NCBI RefSeq assembly: GCF_900111075.1
Contig: NZ_FOFZ01000002.1
Span: forward strand, 372,001 to 436,000
Source: Flavobacterium frigoris
Lineage (GTDB): Bacteria > Bacteroidota > Bacteroidia > Flavobacteriales > Flavobacteriaceae
Length of the DNA: 64,000 nt
Direction of reading: 5' to 3'
Under the pieces are notes generated by a model that ran no database searches, was not told the DNA's origin, and saw nothing but the letters and a program-made list of their open reading frames with translations. Below, piece by piece: positions 21,057 to 29,808 of this stretch (within the stretch, counting starts at the first letter, position 1; each line of letters begins with the position of its first letter). The position numbers and the translations under genes were made by a program.

Positions 21057-21491
21057 TTATGCTTTTGTCCCACTGATATAAGAATCCAAATGCTGAATTG
21101 TTTCTTTTTGTATCTCTATAATAGACTTCACTACATCTCCTATCGAAATAACGCCTAAGACCGCATTATTTTCAACAACCGGTAAATGTCTGATCCGTTT
21201 TGTACTCATCAATTCCATACAATAATCGAGATTATCTGTTGGTTTCACCGTAATAACATTTCGCTCCATGATTTCATGTACAAGAGTGTCTTTGGAAGCT
21301 TTGTTTTTCAAGACAATTTTTCTAGCATAATCCCTTTCTGACAAAACCCCTCTAAGTAAATTATCTTCAATTACTAAAACAGCTCCAACGTTTTTCTCGC
21401 CCATTACTTTTAAGGCTTCATAAACCGTAATGGAAGAAACTATAGAGTGAACATCATTCCCTTTAATGCTTAATATTTGATTTACAGTCAT
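21057..21491 (-). CDS. two-CBS-domain protein
   Basis: A 144-residue soluble protein that is essentially a pair of CBS domains (about 10-65 and 75-132). Typical strands are visible: NVGAVLVIEDNLLRGVLSERD and RIRHLPVVENNAVLGVISIGDV. CBS pairs bind adenine nucleotides and usually sense energy state; stand-alone pairs in Bacteroidota have no defined partner. It follows the trehalase gene by 69 bases on the same strand and could be read with it, but no functional link is evident. Confidence 0.88.
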   Translation of the reverse strand: MTVNQILSIKGNDVHSIVSSITVYEALKVMGEKNVGAVLVIEDNLLRGVLSERDYARKIVLKNKASKDTLVHEIMERNVITVKPTDNLDYCMELMSTKRIRHLPVVENNAVLGVISIGDVVKSIIEIQKETIQHLDSYISGTKA

Positions 21492-21560
21492 ATTGAAAAA
21501 TTTTAGTTGACTATAAAGTTAAAAAAAATAGTATACAAATGACAGCTTTTTTATAAAAAA

Positions 21561-23429
21561 CTATACTTTAAATAAATCTTCAGGTAAAGTTAGGGAGTTC
21601 AATTGAGTTTTAAAATCATCATTCAAAATTTGTAAACCGTATTGATACGATGCATTTACCCACCCAAATCCTTCTTTAGAAATATAATCGAATTCAATCC
21701 CTACATTGCCATATTCTGCAAAAACTTTATGTGAACTAGTTTCCAGATTAAATTTTTCAGGAATGGTTCCGTTATATTCTACTGCATTTTTTGTAATCAA
21801 CCAAAGCCAACGATAAATCATTTCCTGGGCTTTATCCAGATATCCATAATTGATTAAGCCTTCCCATAACAACATTTGATGAGGCGCCCAACCAAAAGGG
21901 TAATCCCATTGTCGTTGCGGAACATCTTCAGGAACCCCAGCAATACTCGCTTTTGTACTTCCTGTAATTCCTCCTGATTGAATGAATTGCGGCAAGGCTA
22001 TTTCTACTAATTTTTTGGCCTGATTTTCATCACATAATCCAGCCCATAGTGGAAAAAAAGTAGTTGCCGCCTCAAACGTAAATTGTTTTTTATTTACAAA
22101 ATCATAATCAAAGTACATGCCCGCTGCTTCATTCCAACACAATTCATTGATTTTATTTTTACGAAAAGTCGCTTTATTTCCCCAGTCTTGTGATGTGTAC
22201 GTTGTTCCCTCGGCTTGAAAAGAATCCTCAAAGTAATTTTTGATAAGATAACTGATATCCTTTTCGTATTTATAAAGAAAACTATTGATATCAACTGAAT
22301 TCAGATTGGCACAGGTATTTATCAAACGGTTTGTAGTGTCATGCCCACTCTCTCTCATGCTACGATCATGAACAAAATAAAGATCAAGTTCATCATCAAC
22401 AATAGATCTGCTTAAATATTGTTTTTCAAATTCTCTAATAGGCAAATTATACTTTGTGGCATAAGGCGCTAAGATATCGTCAAAATGACCAGGCTCCACC
22501 TCAAAAGGCATTCCTACTCCATCTGCTTTGTACCTATTTAACCCTGTAGGTGTCAATCGATTTCCCTGCACCATCCAAACGGTATTGTATTCCAAAATGA
22601 CAGTTTCAAGATGCTTTTTCAACCACTCCCGACTTACTTTCCTGTCTTTCATTACACTAACTAACAACGAGGAATACAAAGGAGGCTGCGTTCTCGTCAA
22701 ATAATAGCTTCGGTTTGCATTTAATATTTTACCATAATGAATTATTTGGTATTTGAAGTTTTCGGCAATAGCCATAGCCTTCTCCATTTGACCATCAATC
22801 AACAAGCCAACACCTATAAAATAACTATCCCAACCATACATTTCATTAAATCTTCCGCCGGGCACCACAAAAGGAACGCCTTGTAGACTATATACTTTTT
22901 GCTCCAGCGCTAATGCTAAAATTCCTGGTTTTGTATTCAAGGTATCCACATAATCGACACTATAATCCTTCGGCAAAACAGCAACTTTAAAATTTTTAAA
23001 ATCTTTTTCCAAGTCTTTAAAATAAGAAACCCCTACCTCATCCTTTGCAGAAACATAAAGCGTAGGCACTTCATTAGCTGTTTTTTCATCTTCAAGAATT
23101 TGGGCAAGCCCTTTCTTGTCGATGGTACGTGTCAATTCATCCCAATAATCCTCACGGATTTTTCTAGAGATTCTCTCAACAGGAGCTTCTTCAACATGAG
23201 ATAAATCCAACTCATTAACCTTCTGTTCTCGTAGCAAAGCCAGCTCTTGAAGCAAATTTGACAAATGATACGTTCCAGTAATTACCTTTTCTACTTTAGT
23301 TTTTTCATCTATCAGCACAAAACGCTTAGGCCCTTTATCCTCTTTGGTAATTTTTTTATCTTGATCAGTATCTTCTTGAAATAATAGTTCCTGAAATACT
23401 TTTTCTATATTATTTAGCGTGATTTTCAT
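21561..23429 (-). CDS. GH37 cytoplasmic trehalase of the fungal neutral-trehalase type
   Basis: A 622-residue enzyme without a signal peptide that should hydrolyse trehalose to two glucose. Both GH37 signatures are present: PGGRFNEMYGWDSY (190-203) and QWDYPFGWAP (507-516). Likely catalytic acid is Asp364 (ESGHDTT) and base Glu572 (AEYGN). Unlike E. coli TreF, the N terminus carries a calcium-loop-like motif DTDQDKKITKED (20-31) followed by GPK, then GTYHLSNLLQEL, as I recall from yeast Nth1. The start codon overlaps the upstream MFS stop by 4 bases (ATGA), indicating tight coupling. It is the last sugar gene of the operon that begins at 28740. Confidence 0.9.
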   Translation of the reverse strand: MKITLNNIEKVFQELLFQEDTDQDKKITKEDKGPKRFVLIDEKTKVEKVITGTYHLSNLLQELALLREQKVNELDLSHVEEAPVERISRKIREDYWDELTRTIDKKGLAQILEDEKTANEVPTLYVSAKDEVGVSYFKDLEKDFKNFKVAVLPKDYSVDYVDTLNTKPGILALALEQKVYSLQGVPFVVPGGRFNEMYGWDSYFIGVGLLIDGQMEKAMAIAENFKYQIIHYGKILNANRSYYLTRTQPPLYSSLLVSVMKDRKVSREWLKKHLETVILEYNTVWMVQGNRLTPTGLNRYKADGVGMPFEVEPGHFDDILAPYATKYNLPIREFEKQYLSRSIVDDELDLYFVHDRSMRESGHDTTNRLINTCANLNSVDINSFLYKYEKDISYLIKNYFEDSFQAEGTTYTSQDWGNKATFRKNKINELCWNEAAGMYFDYDFVNKKQFTFEAATTFFPLWAGLCDENQAKKLVEIALPQFIQSGGITGSTKASIAGVPEDVPQRQWDYPFGWAPHQMLLWEGLINYGYLDKAQEMIYRWLWLITKNAVEYNGTIPEKFNLETSSHKVFAEYGNVGIEFDYISKEGFGWVNASYQYGLQILNDDFKTQLNSLTLPEDLFKV

Positions 23430-24640
23430 GATTTAGAAGTAAGTTTTTTTAGAATAAAAAAGGAGACCAATAATAATGACATTGGAATCAAGGTATAATA
23501 AAAAGCATTTTCTGGCCCTTCATTTTTAAACAAATAACCAATAACCCTTGACCCTACTGTGCCACCAAGAGCCGAAAAAACAACTATTAACCCTGTCATC
23601 GAACTGTGTAATTTATTAGGCAAAGCACTCAAAACAACTGAATTCAAAAGTGGGTAAATAGGCGCTATAAACAATCCCACTAATGGAAATGCAAATCCCA
23701 TCAAAGGAATATCACTCAATGAATTAATATCTTTTACTTCTAAACCAACTGTTCTTGGAAGCACAAAAACCACCAATAGCATTGCCATGATTATACAAAA
23801 AGTCAATACCCAAATCCAATTGATAGACTTAGTAATCACACCAGCAAGAAGCCTTCCTACAGCCAATGAAATTGCTAGAATACTTGCCATCATAATACTG
23901 ATATTCTCTGGCAGATGAAGCACTTTATCATTAAACGTAGGCAACCATGTCATAATTCCTTGCTCAATCATTACAAATAGAAAAGCACTAATTACAAAAA
24001 CGATTGTCAATAGTTTAGCAAACAGTTTGAACATTTGTTTAAAATCATCTAATAAGTCTACCCCAGGTATTTCTGTTTGCTTTTCGAATTTGGTAAAAAA
24101 CAAAAAACTAAACGACAATAGCGAAATAGCAGCTAAAAGCCAGTATACATTAAGCCAAGCATTAGGATCGGTTTCAGAATTAAAAGCGGGGAATAAAAAA
24201 TAAGCCAAGGCGATTCCTATCATAAAAACACCCTCAATACTACTCATTAAACTATTGTGCTCTTTTTGATTCTCCGTCACAGTTCCTATCAGAGAATAAA
24301 CAGATACTTTTATCAATGCAAAAGACACCCCGACAGTGGCAAAAAGTACTTTGGCAGCGCTAAATGAATTCCCGAAATACATGGTAACACAAGCAGCTGA
24401 GACTAATGCCAAACCAATTAACATTGCCTTTTTATACCCAATTCTAGGCAAGAAAGAGGCAATTAGAAAAGATACAATAGCTATAGGTAAATCTTTAAAA
24501 GCTTCCAAAATACTAGCTTGTAATTCATCAACACCATAATTTTTTTGCGCCTTTAGAATAACAATCCCTACACTATTGAGTAGAATGGCAAAAACAAAGT
24601 AATTGAGATACATTGCGAGCTTAATGGTACTTTTTTTCAT
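23426..24640 (-). CDS. MFS sugar transporter
   Basis: A 404-residue major facilitator with about twelve helices and a central cytoplasmic loop near residues 190-205. It resembles the FucP/FHS-type or related sugar porters more than the SUT type encoded at 27433. It is translationally coupled to trehalase, which makes trehalose or the products of the GH65 and GH13 enzymes reasonable cargo, but specificity cannot be read from sequence. A 106-base gap without visible signal separates it from the GH13_18 gene. Confidence 0.85.
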   Translation of the reverse strand: MKKSTIKLAMYLNYFVFAILLNSVGIVILKAQKNYGVDELQASILEAFKDLPIAIVSFLIASFLPRIGYKKAMLIGLALVSAACVTMYFGNSFSAAKVLFATVGVSFALIKVSVYSLIGTVTENQKEHNSLMSSIEGVFMIGIALAYFLFPAFNSETDPNAWLNVYWLLAAISLLSFSFLFFTKFEKQTEIPGVDLLDDFKQMFKLFAKLLTIVFVISAFLFVMIEQGIMTWLPTFNDKVLHLPENISIMMASILAISLAVGRLLAGVITKSINWIWVLTFCIIMAMLLVVFVLPRTVGLEVKDINSLSDIPLMGFAFPLVGLFIAPIYPLLNSVVLSALPNKLHSSMTGLIVVFSALGGTVGSRVIGYLFKNEGPENAFYYTLIPMSLLLVSFFILKKLTSKS

Positions 24641-24746
24641 TTATTTAATTTTTTAAGTATTAGGTATTCATGGATATCAATCCCTCCTGGAGTCTAAATA
24701 CATCTTGATGTTTTACGACTGCAAATTTTTAGATTACATTCTGATA

Positions 24747-26483
24747 TTAAAAACTCATTTTTTTGGTAGTTCCCTTATCTATTTGATCTATCGTAAAATG
24801 ACAGGTTTTAAGGTCAGCTATTAAATGCGCTACTGATTTATTGTTTGTCCATTTAATGTCAAGGGCATCATCAAGGGCATCATTAATTTCTACTTTTCCT
24901 AAAAATGCATCTGAGGTATTTCTTAAACGAATTATCTCTAGCTGTTTCTTTACCACATCTGTTTTTAAGCCTTGCTCTATGTCTTGCATAGTTAATGCTG
25001 TACGATTGATTTCCTTATGACCTGCGCTACCACCATTATCGGCTGCTTCATAATTATTTTTCCCAGCAAAAACATCTAAATACCACACTTGAGGTATTCC
25101 TGGCATAAACATTTGTATCGCTCTAGCTAAAAGTAACTTTTGCTCGTCTTCACCTAATGCACTAAAAAATGTAGCGTTTACTTGATAATAAGAAATCTTT
25201 TTTCCTGAAGGATCATAAAGATTTTTCACGCGACCACCGCGCTCCATGATTGTATTCATAATCCCTTCTATCTCGTCATCTTCTAACAAGCCCTGGTTAT
25301 AAACCCCATTTACGTCTTTACCTTTTAAATCTAAAACAGGTATTCCGTCATGACAACCAAGCATGTTTACTGTTTTATATCCTTTGGCGATAATTTCTTT
25401 TGCCCAACTTAATAAAGCTTTACTCGTTTTATTCTCAATAGTATGAATCGTTAAACCTGGCAAGAAAAAGTCATAAATAGTATAGCCCTCGTTAGCTACT
25501 TCATCGTGCAAATGCAAGCCATACTCCGCATGAATTTCAGGCAAGAGTATCAAATCGTTTCTTTGCGCTATTTGTTTAATTCGTTCTAAATATTCCCAAG
25601 TACCCGGTTTATTGAAGAAATTTGATTCCCCTACTTGTTTATGTAAATAGGCGAAAGCATCTAAGCGAAGAATGTTGCAACCATAACCACGTAGTTTTTT
25701 TAGTGTCTCTTCGTAGAAATCCCAAACTAAAGGCGATGCTGCATTCACATCCATTTGTCCTAAATAAGAACGCTTCTGTTCTATTACTTGTAGAATATCT
25801 GCTTTAAAAAGACTCACCTCTTTAAAATCAACAGTTGTAAAATCTTGATCTTTAGCAATAGCTTCATTAATTTTTGCAGTTATAAATAGACTTTGCTCTT
25901 CTGATAAACCACTTATATTTTGTAAATCTAAAACTGTTATAGGATTATATGTTATTTGCTGGTAAAAGGTATTCCAATACGGTTGTTCTGTACCATCCGG
26001 AAAACGAACTTTTAATACTGGCAAACCAGACTTGCGCATGAATAATTTATGGAGATATTCAGCTTTTGGAATTATAACACCATCCTCATTTTTTACTCCG
26101 TTTCCTTCCCAGAACTCATTCCAATTGATAAAGAAATCTTTATATTTAGATTCGTTACCGTATTTAAGTAAATCTTTAAATTGTGGTGAAGCGACAGAAA
26201 GATGATTTAAGACAATATCAAATTTAAGTTTAACATTGAGTTCTTCTAATTCAAGTAAGTCGTTTGTGTCTACTAACTCTTTATTAAGATTATAATCAAT
26301 AATAGAAAACCCCCTATCTAAGTCACTATTAAAAAAAGTAGGCAATACATATAGCAAAGAAAAAACATCCTTAAATTCTGTCATTTTAAGCATGTCTACT
26401 GTATCACTGAATTTTCCTCCAATGCTATCTGGATACGCATTAAGCATCACACCATTAGCGATTGTTTTATTATTTTCTTGCAT
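24747..26483 (-). CDS. GH13_18 sucrose-phosphorylase-family enzyme
   Basis: A 578-residue cytoplasmic protein. The nucleophile Asp275 (ILRLDAFAYL), acid/base Glu316 (LLPEIH) and transition-state Asp379 (GCHDGIPVLDLKG), along with the NGVMLNAYPDSIGG start and the YQVNATFFSALG and MPGIPQVWYLDVFAGKN segments, are those of sucrose phosphorylase. It would convert sucrose and phosphate to glucose 1-phosphate and fructose. About 60 extra residues (about 178-243) are inserted before QMDVN. The adjacent PfkB kinase and SUT-like importer support sucrose. Related GH13_18 enzymes use glucosylglycerate or sucrose 6-phosphate, so the acceptor is not certain. Confidence 0.85.
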   Translation of the reverse strand: MQENNKTIANGVMLNAYPDSIGGKFSDTVDMLKMTEFKDVFSLLYVLPTFFNSDLDRGFSIIDYNLNKELVDTNDLLELEELNVKLKFDIVLNHLSVASPQFKDLLKYGNESKYKDFFINWNEFWEGNGVKNEDGVIIPKAEYLHKLFMRKSGLPVLKVRFPDGTEQPYWNTFYQQITYNPITVLDLQNISGLSEEQSLFITAKINEAIAKDQDFTTVDFKEVSLFKADILQVIEQKRSYLGQMDVNAASPLVWDFYEETLKKLRGYGCNILRLDAFAYLHKQVGESNFFNKPGTWEYLERIKQIAQRNDLILLPEIHAEYGLHLHDEVANEGYTIYDFFLPGLTIHTIENKTSKALLSWAKEIIAKGYKTVNMLGCHDGIPVLDLKGKDVNGVYNQGLLEDDEIEGIMNTIMERGGRVKNLYDPSGKKISYYQVNATFFSALGEDEQKLLLARAIQMFMPGIPQVWYLDVFAGKNNYEAADNGGSAGHKEINRTALTMQDIEQGLKTDVVKKQLEIIRLRNTSDAFLGKVEINDALDDALDIKWTNNKSVAHLIADLKTCHFTIDQIDKGTTKKMSF

Positions 26484-26489
26484 CGTGCT

Positions 26490-27440
26490 TTATAAAAGTT
26501 TAGATAGAATATTAATGTTATCTGGTAAACGCCCAACATTTTGCAGTTTTAAAGCCGCTAATTTTAAAGCGATATCCAAACACTCATCGATAGTTTTTTC
26601 CTTAATATAGGCAAATAAAAATCCAGACCAAAAAGCATCACCCGCTCCAGTTGAGTCCATTACTTTGTCAATTTTTATCGCTGGCATTTCTATGACTTCT
26701 TTTCCTTTTTGAGATAATTTCACTCCTTTGCCTCCCAATGTTAAGCATACAATTTCTGCACCTTGATCATGAAAAAATTGAAATATAACTTCATGAGGTA
26801 GTTCTTTCTCAAAAAGGCGAAGCATATCATCCTCACTTATTTTTATTAACGGGTTGAACTGACAATAGGTTTTGATCACCTTAAGAGCTTTCTTTTGACT
26901 TTTCCAGAGTTTTTTAGCATAATTAACATCTATACTTAGTTTACATCCTAAATCATAAGCTTCTTGTGCCTTTTTTAAAATTGTTTTCTGTGCAGGGTTT
27001 TTGCTTAATGCAAAACAGGTAGTATGAAATATTTTAGTTTTAGATAATATTTCACTTGAAATTTGCTCTTCATAAATGCAACAATCTGCTTCACGAAAAG
27101 GGATAAAATCTGGTGTACCTTCAGACCTAGAAACAAAAATAACACTTGTTGATTTATTATCCAATGTATTAATGTGGCTTGTATTGACGCCAACTTCCGA
27201 TAACTTTTCAAAAATATAGGATCCAAAACCATCTTTACCAACTGTAGCGACCATTGTAGCATTCAAACCTAATCTTGTTGAGTTCATAGCAACATTAGTA
27301 GGAGAACCTCCTAAATACCTATGGTAATCTCTAGTTTCATTAATAAGAACACCTTCTTGATGCCCAATAAAATCTATAAGAACTTCGCCAACACAAAGGA
27401 TATCTATATTATCCATCTTATTATTTATTGAATTATTCAC
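26490..27440 (-). CDS. PfkB-family sugar kinase, probable fructokinase
   Basis: A 316-residue ribokinase-fold kinase. The N-terminal signature GGSPTNVAMNSTRLG and the C-terminal DSTGAGDAFWSGF, with the catalytic Asp of GAGD, are clear. It overlaps the transporter stop by 8 bases and ends 6 bases before the GH13_18 start, so the three genes form one unit. Phosphorylating the fructose released by sucrose phosphorylase is the simplest role (inference from context). A second Met at 27416 is an alternative start. Confidence 0.88.
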   Translation of the reverse strand: MNNSINNKMDNIDILCVGEVLIDFIGHQEGVLINETRDYHRYLGGSPTNVAMNSTRLGLNATMVATVGKDGFGSYIFEKLSEVGVNTSHINTLDNKSTSVIFVSRSEGTPDFIPFREADCCIYEEQISSEILSKTKIFHTTCFALSKNPAQKTILKKAQEAYDLGCKLSIDVNYAKKLWKSQKKALKVIKTYCQFNPLIKISEDDMLRLFEKELPHEVIFQFFHDQGAEIVCLTLGGKGVKLSQKGKEVIEMPAIKIDKVMDSTGAGDAFWSGFLFAYIKEKTIDECLDIALKLAALKLQNVGRLPDNINILSKLL

Positions 27441-28740
27441 TTAATTTTTTATTTTCTGTTTTTATAAATAAGGTACAGATTGCACCAATGAGCAATAAAA
27501 CTCCCGCAAAAGTTATAGCCAATCGAGGATCATTATTTAAGAAATGCTTCAAAATAAATCCAAATGATACATTTTGAAAAATCATTGGTATAACAATCAT
27601 CATATTAATGATTCCCATATACACTCCATAGCGTTCTTTTGGGATATTGGCAACAACCATTAAATATGGAATCCCCATCATACTTGCCCATGCGATTCCA
27701 TACCCAATAATTACAACAAAGAATAAATATTGATTTTGTATTACAGGGAAGAATAAAAGAGAAACAGCTCCTAATAAGAGGCATCCAAAATGAACCATTT
27801 TAGCGCCATGCTTTTGCGCTAACTTTGCCAAATAGAATGCGATCGAAAAAGTAACTACGAACCCAAATGCCCCGACTAATCCATTCCAGCGAACTGCTTC
27901 ACCATATCCAATTTTGTCCGAAGGTGTTGTATCCCAAACCGACAAAGCAATACTTTTAGAATTATTCTGCCAATAACACATCATAGCATACCATTGGAAT
28001 AAGTAGACTAAAAACAGCTGCCACATTACCTTTGGCATTTCTAAAACGGCCTTATAAATATCTACAAAAGGCGAAATAATATTTAATGGATTGGCTTTTA
28101 TATATTCAATTTCTTCAGCTGTTGGCGGGATTTCAGTAGTTTTACTCATACTCCACCATATAGATGTGATGGACAAGATTGCCCCTATAAAGAAAGAAGC
28201 ATACATCCAATTGGGTAATTCGCCGGTGTAACCAACAATTATTAACGGGAAAACCCCAATGGATATATATGCTAAAAACTGACCAAAACCTGTAAAAAAA
28301 CTTTGGGCTTGAAATCCTATTGGTTGCTGTTCTTCATCAAGTGTATCTGCAATAAAAGCGCGATAAGGCTCCATAGCAGTATTGTTCCCAACATCTAATA
28401 TCCATAATAATCCAGCTGCCATCCATAGTGAACTGCTAAAGGGAAACAAAAATAAAGCAATACTACAAACCATTGCTCCTATGAAAAAATAAGGCTTACG
28501 TCTTCCCCATCGTGGATGCCAGGTTTTATCACTCATAGCTCCTATTATAGGTTGAACTAATAAACCCGTTAAAGGTCCCGCAAGGTTTAATAAAGGAATT
28601 TCATCTGGGCTTGCATGCAAAAAATCATAAATAGGATTAACGGCACTTTGTTGTAATCCAAAACTATATTGGATCCCGAAAAAACCAACATTCATATTAA
28701 TTATCTGCCAAAAAGTAAGTTTTATTTTCGGTATATTCAT
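27433..28740 (-). CDS. SUT/GPH-like sugar-proton symporter (MFS)
   Basis: A 435-residue protein with about twelve membrane helices. The cytoplasmic loop SDKTWHPRWGRRKPYFF between helices 2 and 3 is the RxGRR signature of plant and bacterial sucrose/maltose symporters (GPH/SLC45 type). It is the first gene of the operon and lies 92 bases downstream of the palindromic operators at 28832-28860. It likely imports an intact disaccharide for the phosphorylase and trehalase encoded downstream. Confidence 0.87.
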   Translation of the reverse strand: MNIPKIKLTFWQIINMNVGFFGIQYSFGLQQSAVNPIYDFLHASPDEIPLLNLAGPLTGLLVQPIIGAMSDKTWHPRWGRRKPYFFIGAMVCSIALFLFPFSSSLWMAAGLLWILDVGNNTAMEPYRAFIADTLDEEQQPIGFQAQSFFTGFGQFLAYISIGVFPLIIVGYTGELPNWMYASFFIGAILSITSIWWSMSKTTEIPPTAEEIEYIKANPLNIISPFVDIYKAVLEMPKVMWQLFLVYLFQWYAMMCYWQNNSKSIALSVWDTTPSDKIGYGEAVRWNGLVGAFGFVVTFSIAFYLAKLAQKHGAKMVHFGCLLLGAVSLLFFPVIQNQYLFFVVIIGYGIAWASMMGIPYLMVVANIPKERYGVYMGIINMMIVIPMIFQNVSFGFILKHFLNNDPRLAITFAGVLLLIGAICTLFIKTENKKLSE

Positions 28741-28831
28741 TGCACTTAACTGGTTAATTCGTTTTTTTTCTGGTTATAATATTTAAATTTAATTTTAAAA
28801 TTGCCAAATAATTGAATTATTAAAACAAAAA

Positions 28832-28860
28832 CGTTTTCGGCAGTACCGAAAACGTTTTCG
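28832..28860. promoter_or_regulatory. double LacI-type operator upstream of the sugar operon
   Basis: A perfect 14-base palindrome CGAAAACGTTTTCG occupies 28847-28860. A further half site CGTTTTCGG at 28832-28840 pairs with CCGAAAACG at 28846-28854, so two overlapping palindromes share one half. The central CG and the length are typical of LacI/GalR-family sites. Nearly the same composite stands upstream of susC at 42583-42610. It lies between the end of the GyrI-like gene and the SUT-like transporter. I saw no TAnnTTTG between it and the ATG. Confidence 0.82.
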
Positions 28861-28890
28861 AATTCATGAAATAATATCGAATTTTCTTTT

Positions 28891-29808
28891 TTACATTTTT
28901 AAAATAGGAATAATTATTTTTGTCTCCCAGCTCAGCTCATTCCCTCCGTTAAAAGGGTTTGCTAGGAAATGTTCCAGTGGTTGGTGGGCTAAGTCGATTC
29001 CCTGCTTTTGTGCATAATCTAACAAGGTAAACCAAGCTCGGTCTGAGGTCCTGAAATTACCGTAATAAGTTGCCTGTAATCCTTTAATGGCTTTTAAGGT
29101 TTTAAACTTTACAAATTCATTTTCAACAAACTTAGTGCCCTTGGCAATGGGAAAGCAATAATTGAAATCAAGCGTTTCTTTATCCAAATCCCAATTTTGA
29201 ATTTCGACATATGGTTTCCCTATGATTTTGATATTATTTTGTTGCAAATAGCCTGTTATAATTGCATCATTTGCAATCATTGTCTGTGCTTTTTCCTGCA
29301 TCATACTTTTTAAATTGATAAAAGCAACAAACGTTTCCTCAGAAGTTTTAATTCCAGCAATTTTAATTCTAAAGCTTTCCAAATGTTTATTTAACCCATT
29401 TCTAAAATTAGTAATCTTTTCAATTTGTTGTTTTCTAAAATCAGTTTCAACAAACGGAACAGTCAATCGGTTGTAAATACTATTATTAAAATCCTTTATA
29501 CAAGCATTAACTTGAGTAACAGAATCATTGATAGAATTAATTTCCCAAGTATATTCCATTTTTATCTTCCCTTTTGTCATCGATTGCTTGATGAAACTAA
29601 AGTTTTTCTTTTCTAGCGTATGATATTCTTCTTTTTCCGTAGATTGTCGCAAAGCTGACCATTCCTGAACTCCTTGAAATACGGTCCCGGTTGCTGTTTT
29701 TACCTTAAATGAAATACAGTAATCACTTTTTTTAATAAAAAGATACCACACTAAAAAAAGCGAAATTAAAACGCTAAAAAACAATACTACTTTTTTATTA
29801 GTCTTCAT
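28891..29808 (-). CDS. membrane-anchored protein with GyrI-like effector-binding domain
   Basis: A 305-residue protein with one N-terminal membrane helix (about 7-25) and no other hydrophobic segment. The first half (about 30-150) resembles an SRPBCC/polyketide-cyclase-like region; the second half (about 155-305) has the GyrI-like pattern ending in a WETKIIIPI strand, a fold that binds small molecules. It abuts the haloperoxidase-like gene with no gap and is the last gene of the SusCD operon. Its facing (periplasmic or cytoplasmic) and ligand are unknown; ligand sensing or binding is only suggested by the fold. Confidence 0.65.
   Translation of the reverse strand: MKTNKKVVLFFSVLISLFLVWYLFIKKSDYCISFKVKTATGTVFQGVQEWSALRQSTEKEEYHTLEKKNFSFIKQSMTKGKIKMEYTWEINSINDSVTQVNACIKDFNNSIYNRLTVPFVETDFRKQQIEKITNFRNGLNKHLESFRIKIAGIKTSEETFVAFINLKSMMQEKAQTMIANDAIITGYLQQNNIKIIGKPYVEIQNWDLDKETLDFNYCFPIAKGTKFVENEFVKFKTLKAIKGLQATYYGNFRTSDRAWFTLLDYAQKQGIDLAHQPLEHFLANPFNGGNELSWETKIIIPILKM

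Noticed and set aside
21561-28740. Sugar operon as a mobile or integrated island
   Set aside because: No integrase, transposase, tRNA or flanking direct repeat was found, and its AT-rich composition looks like that of its neighbours.
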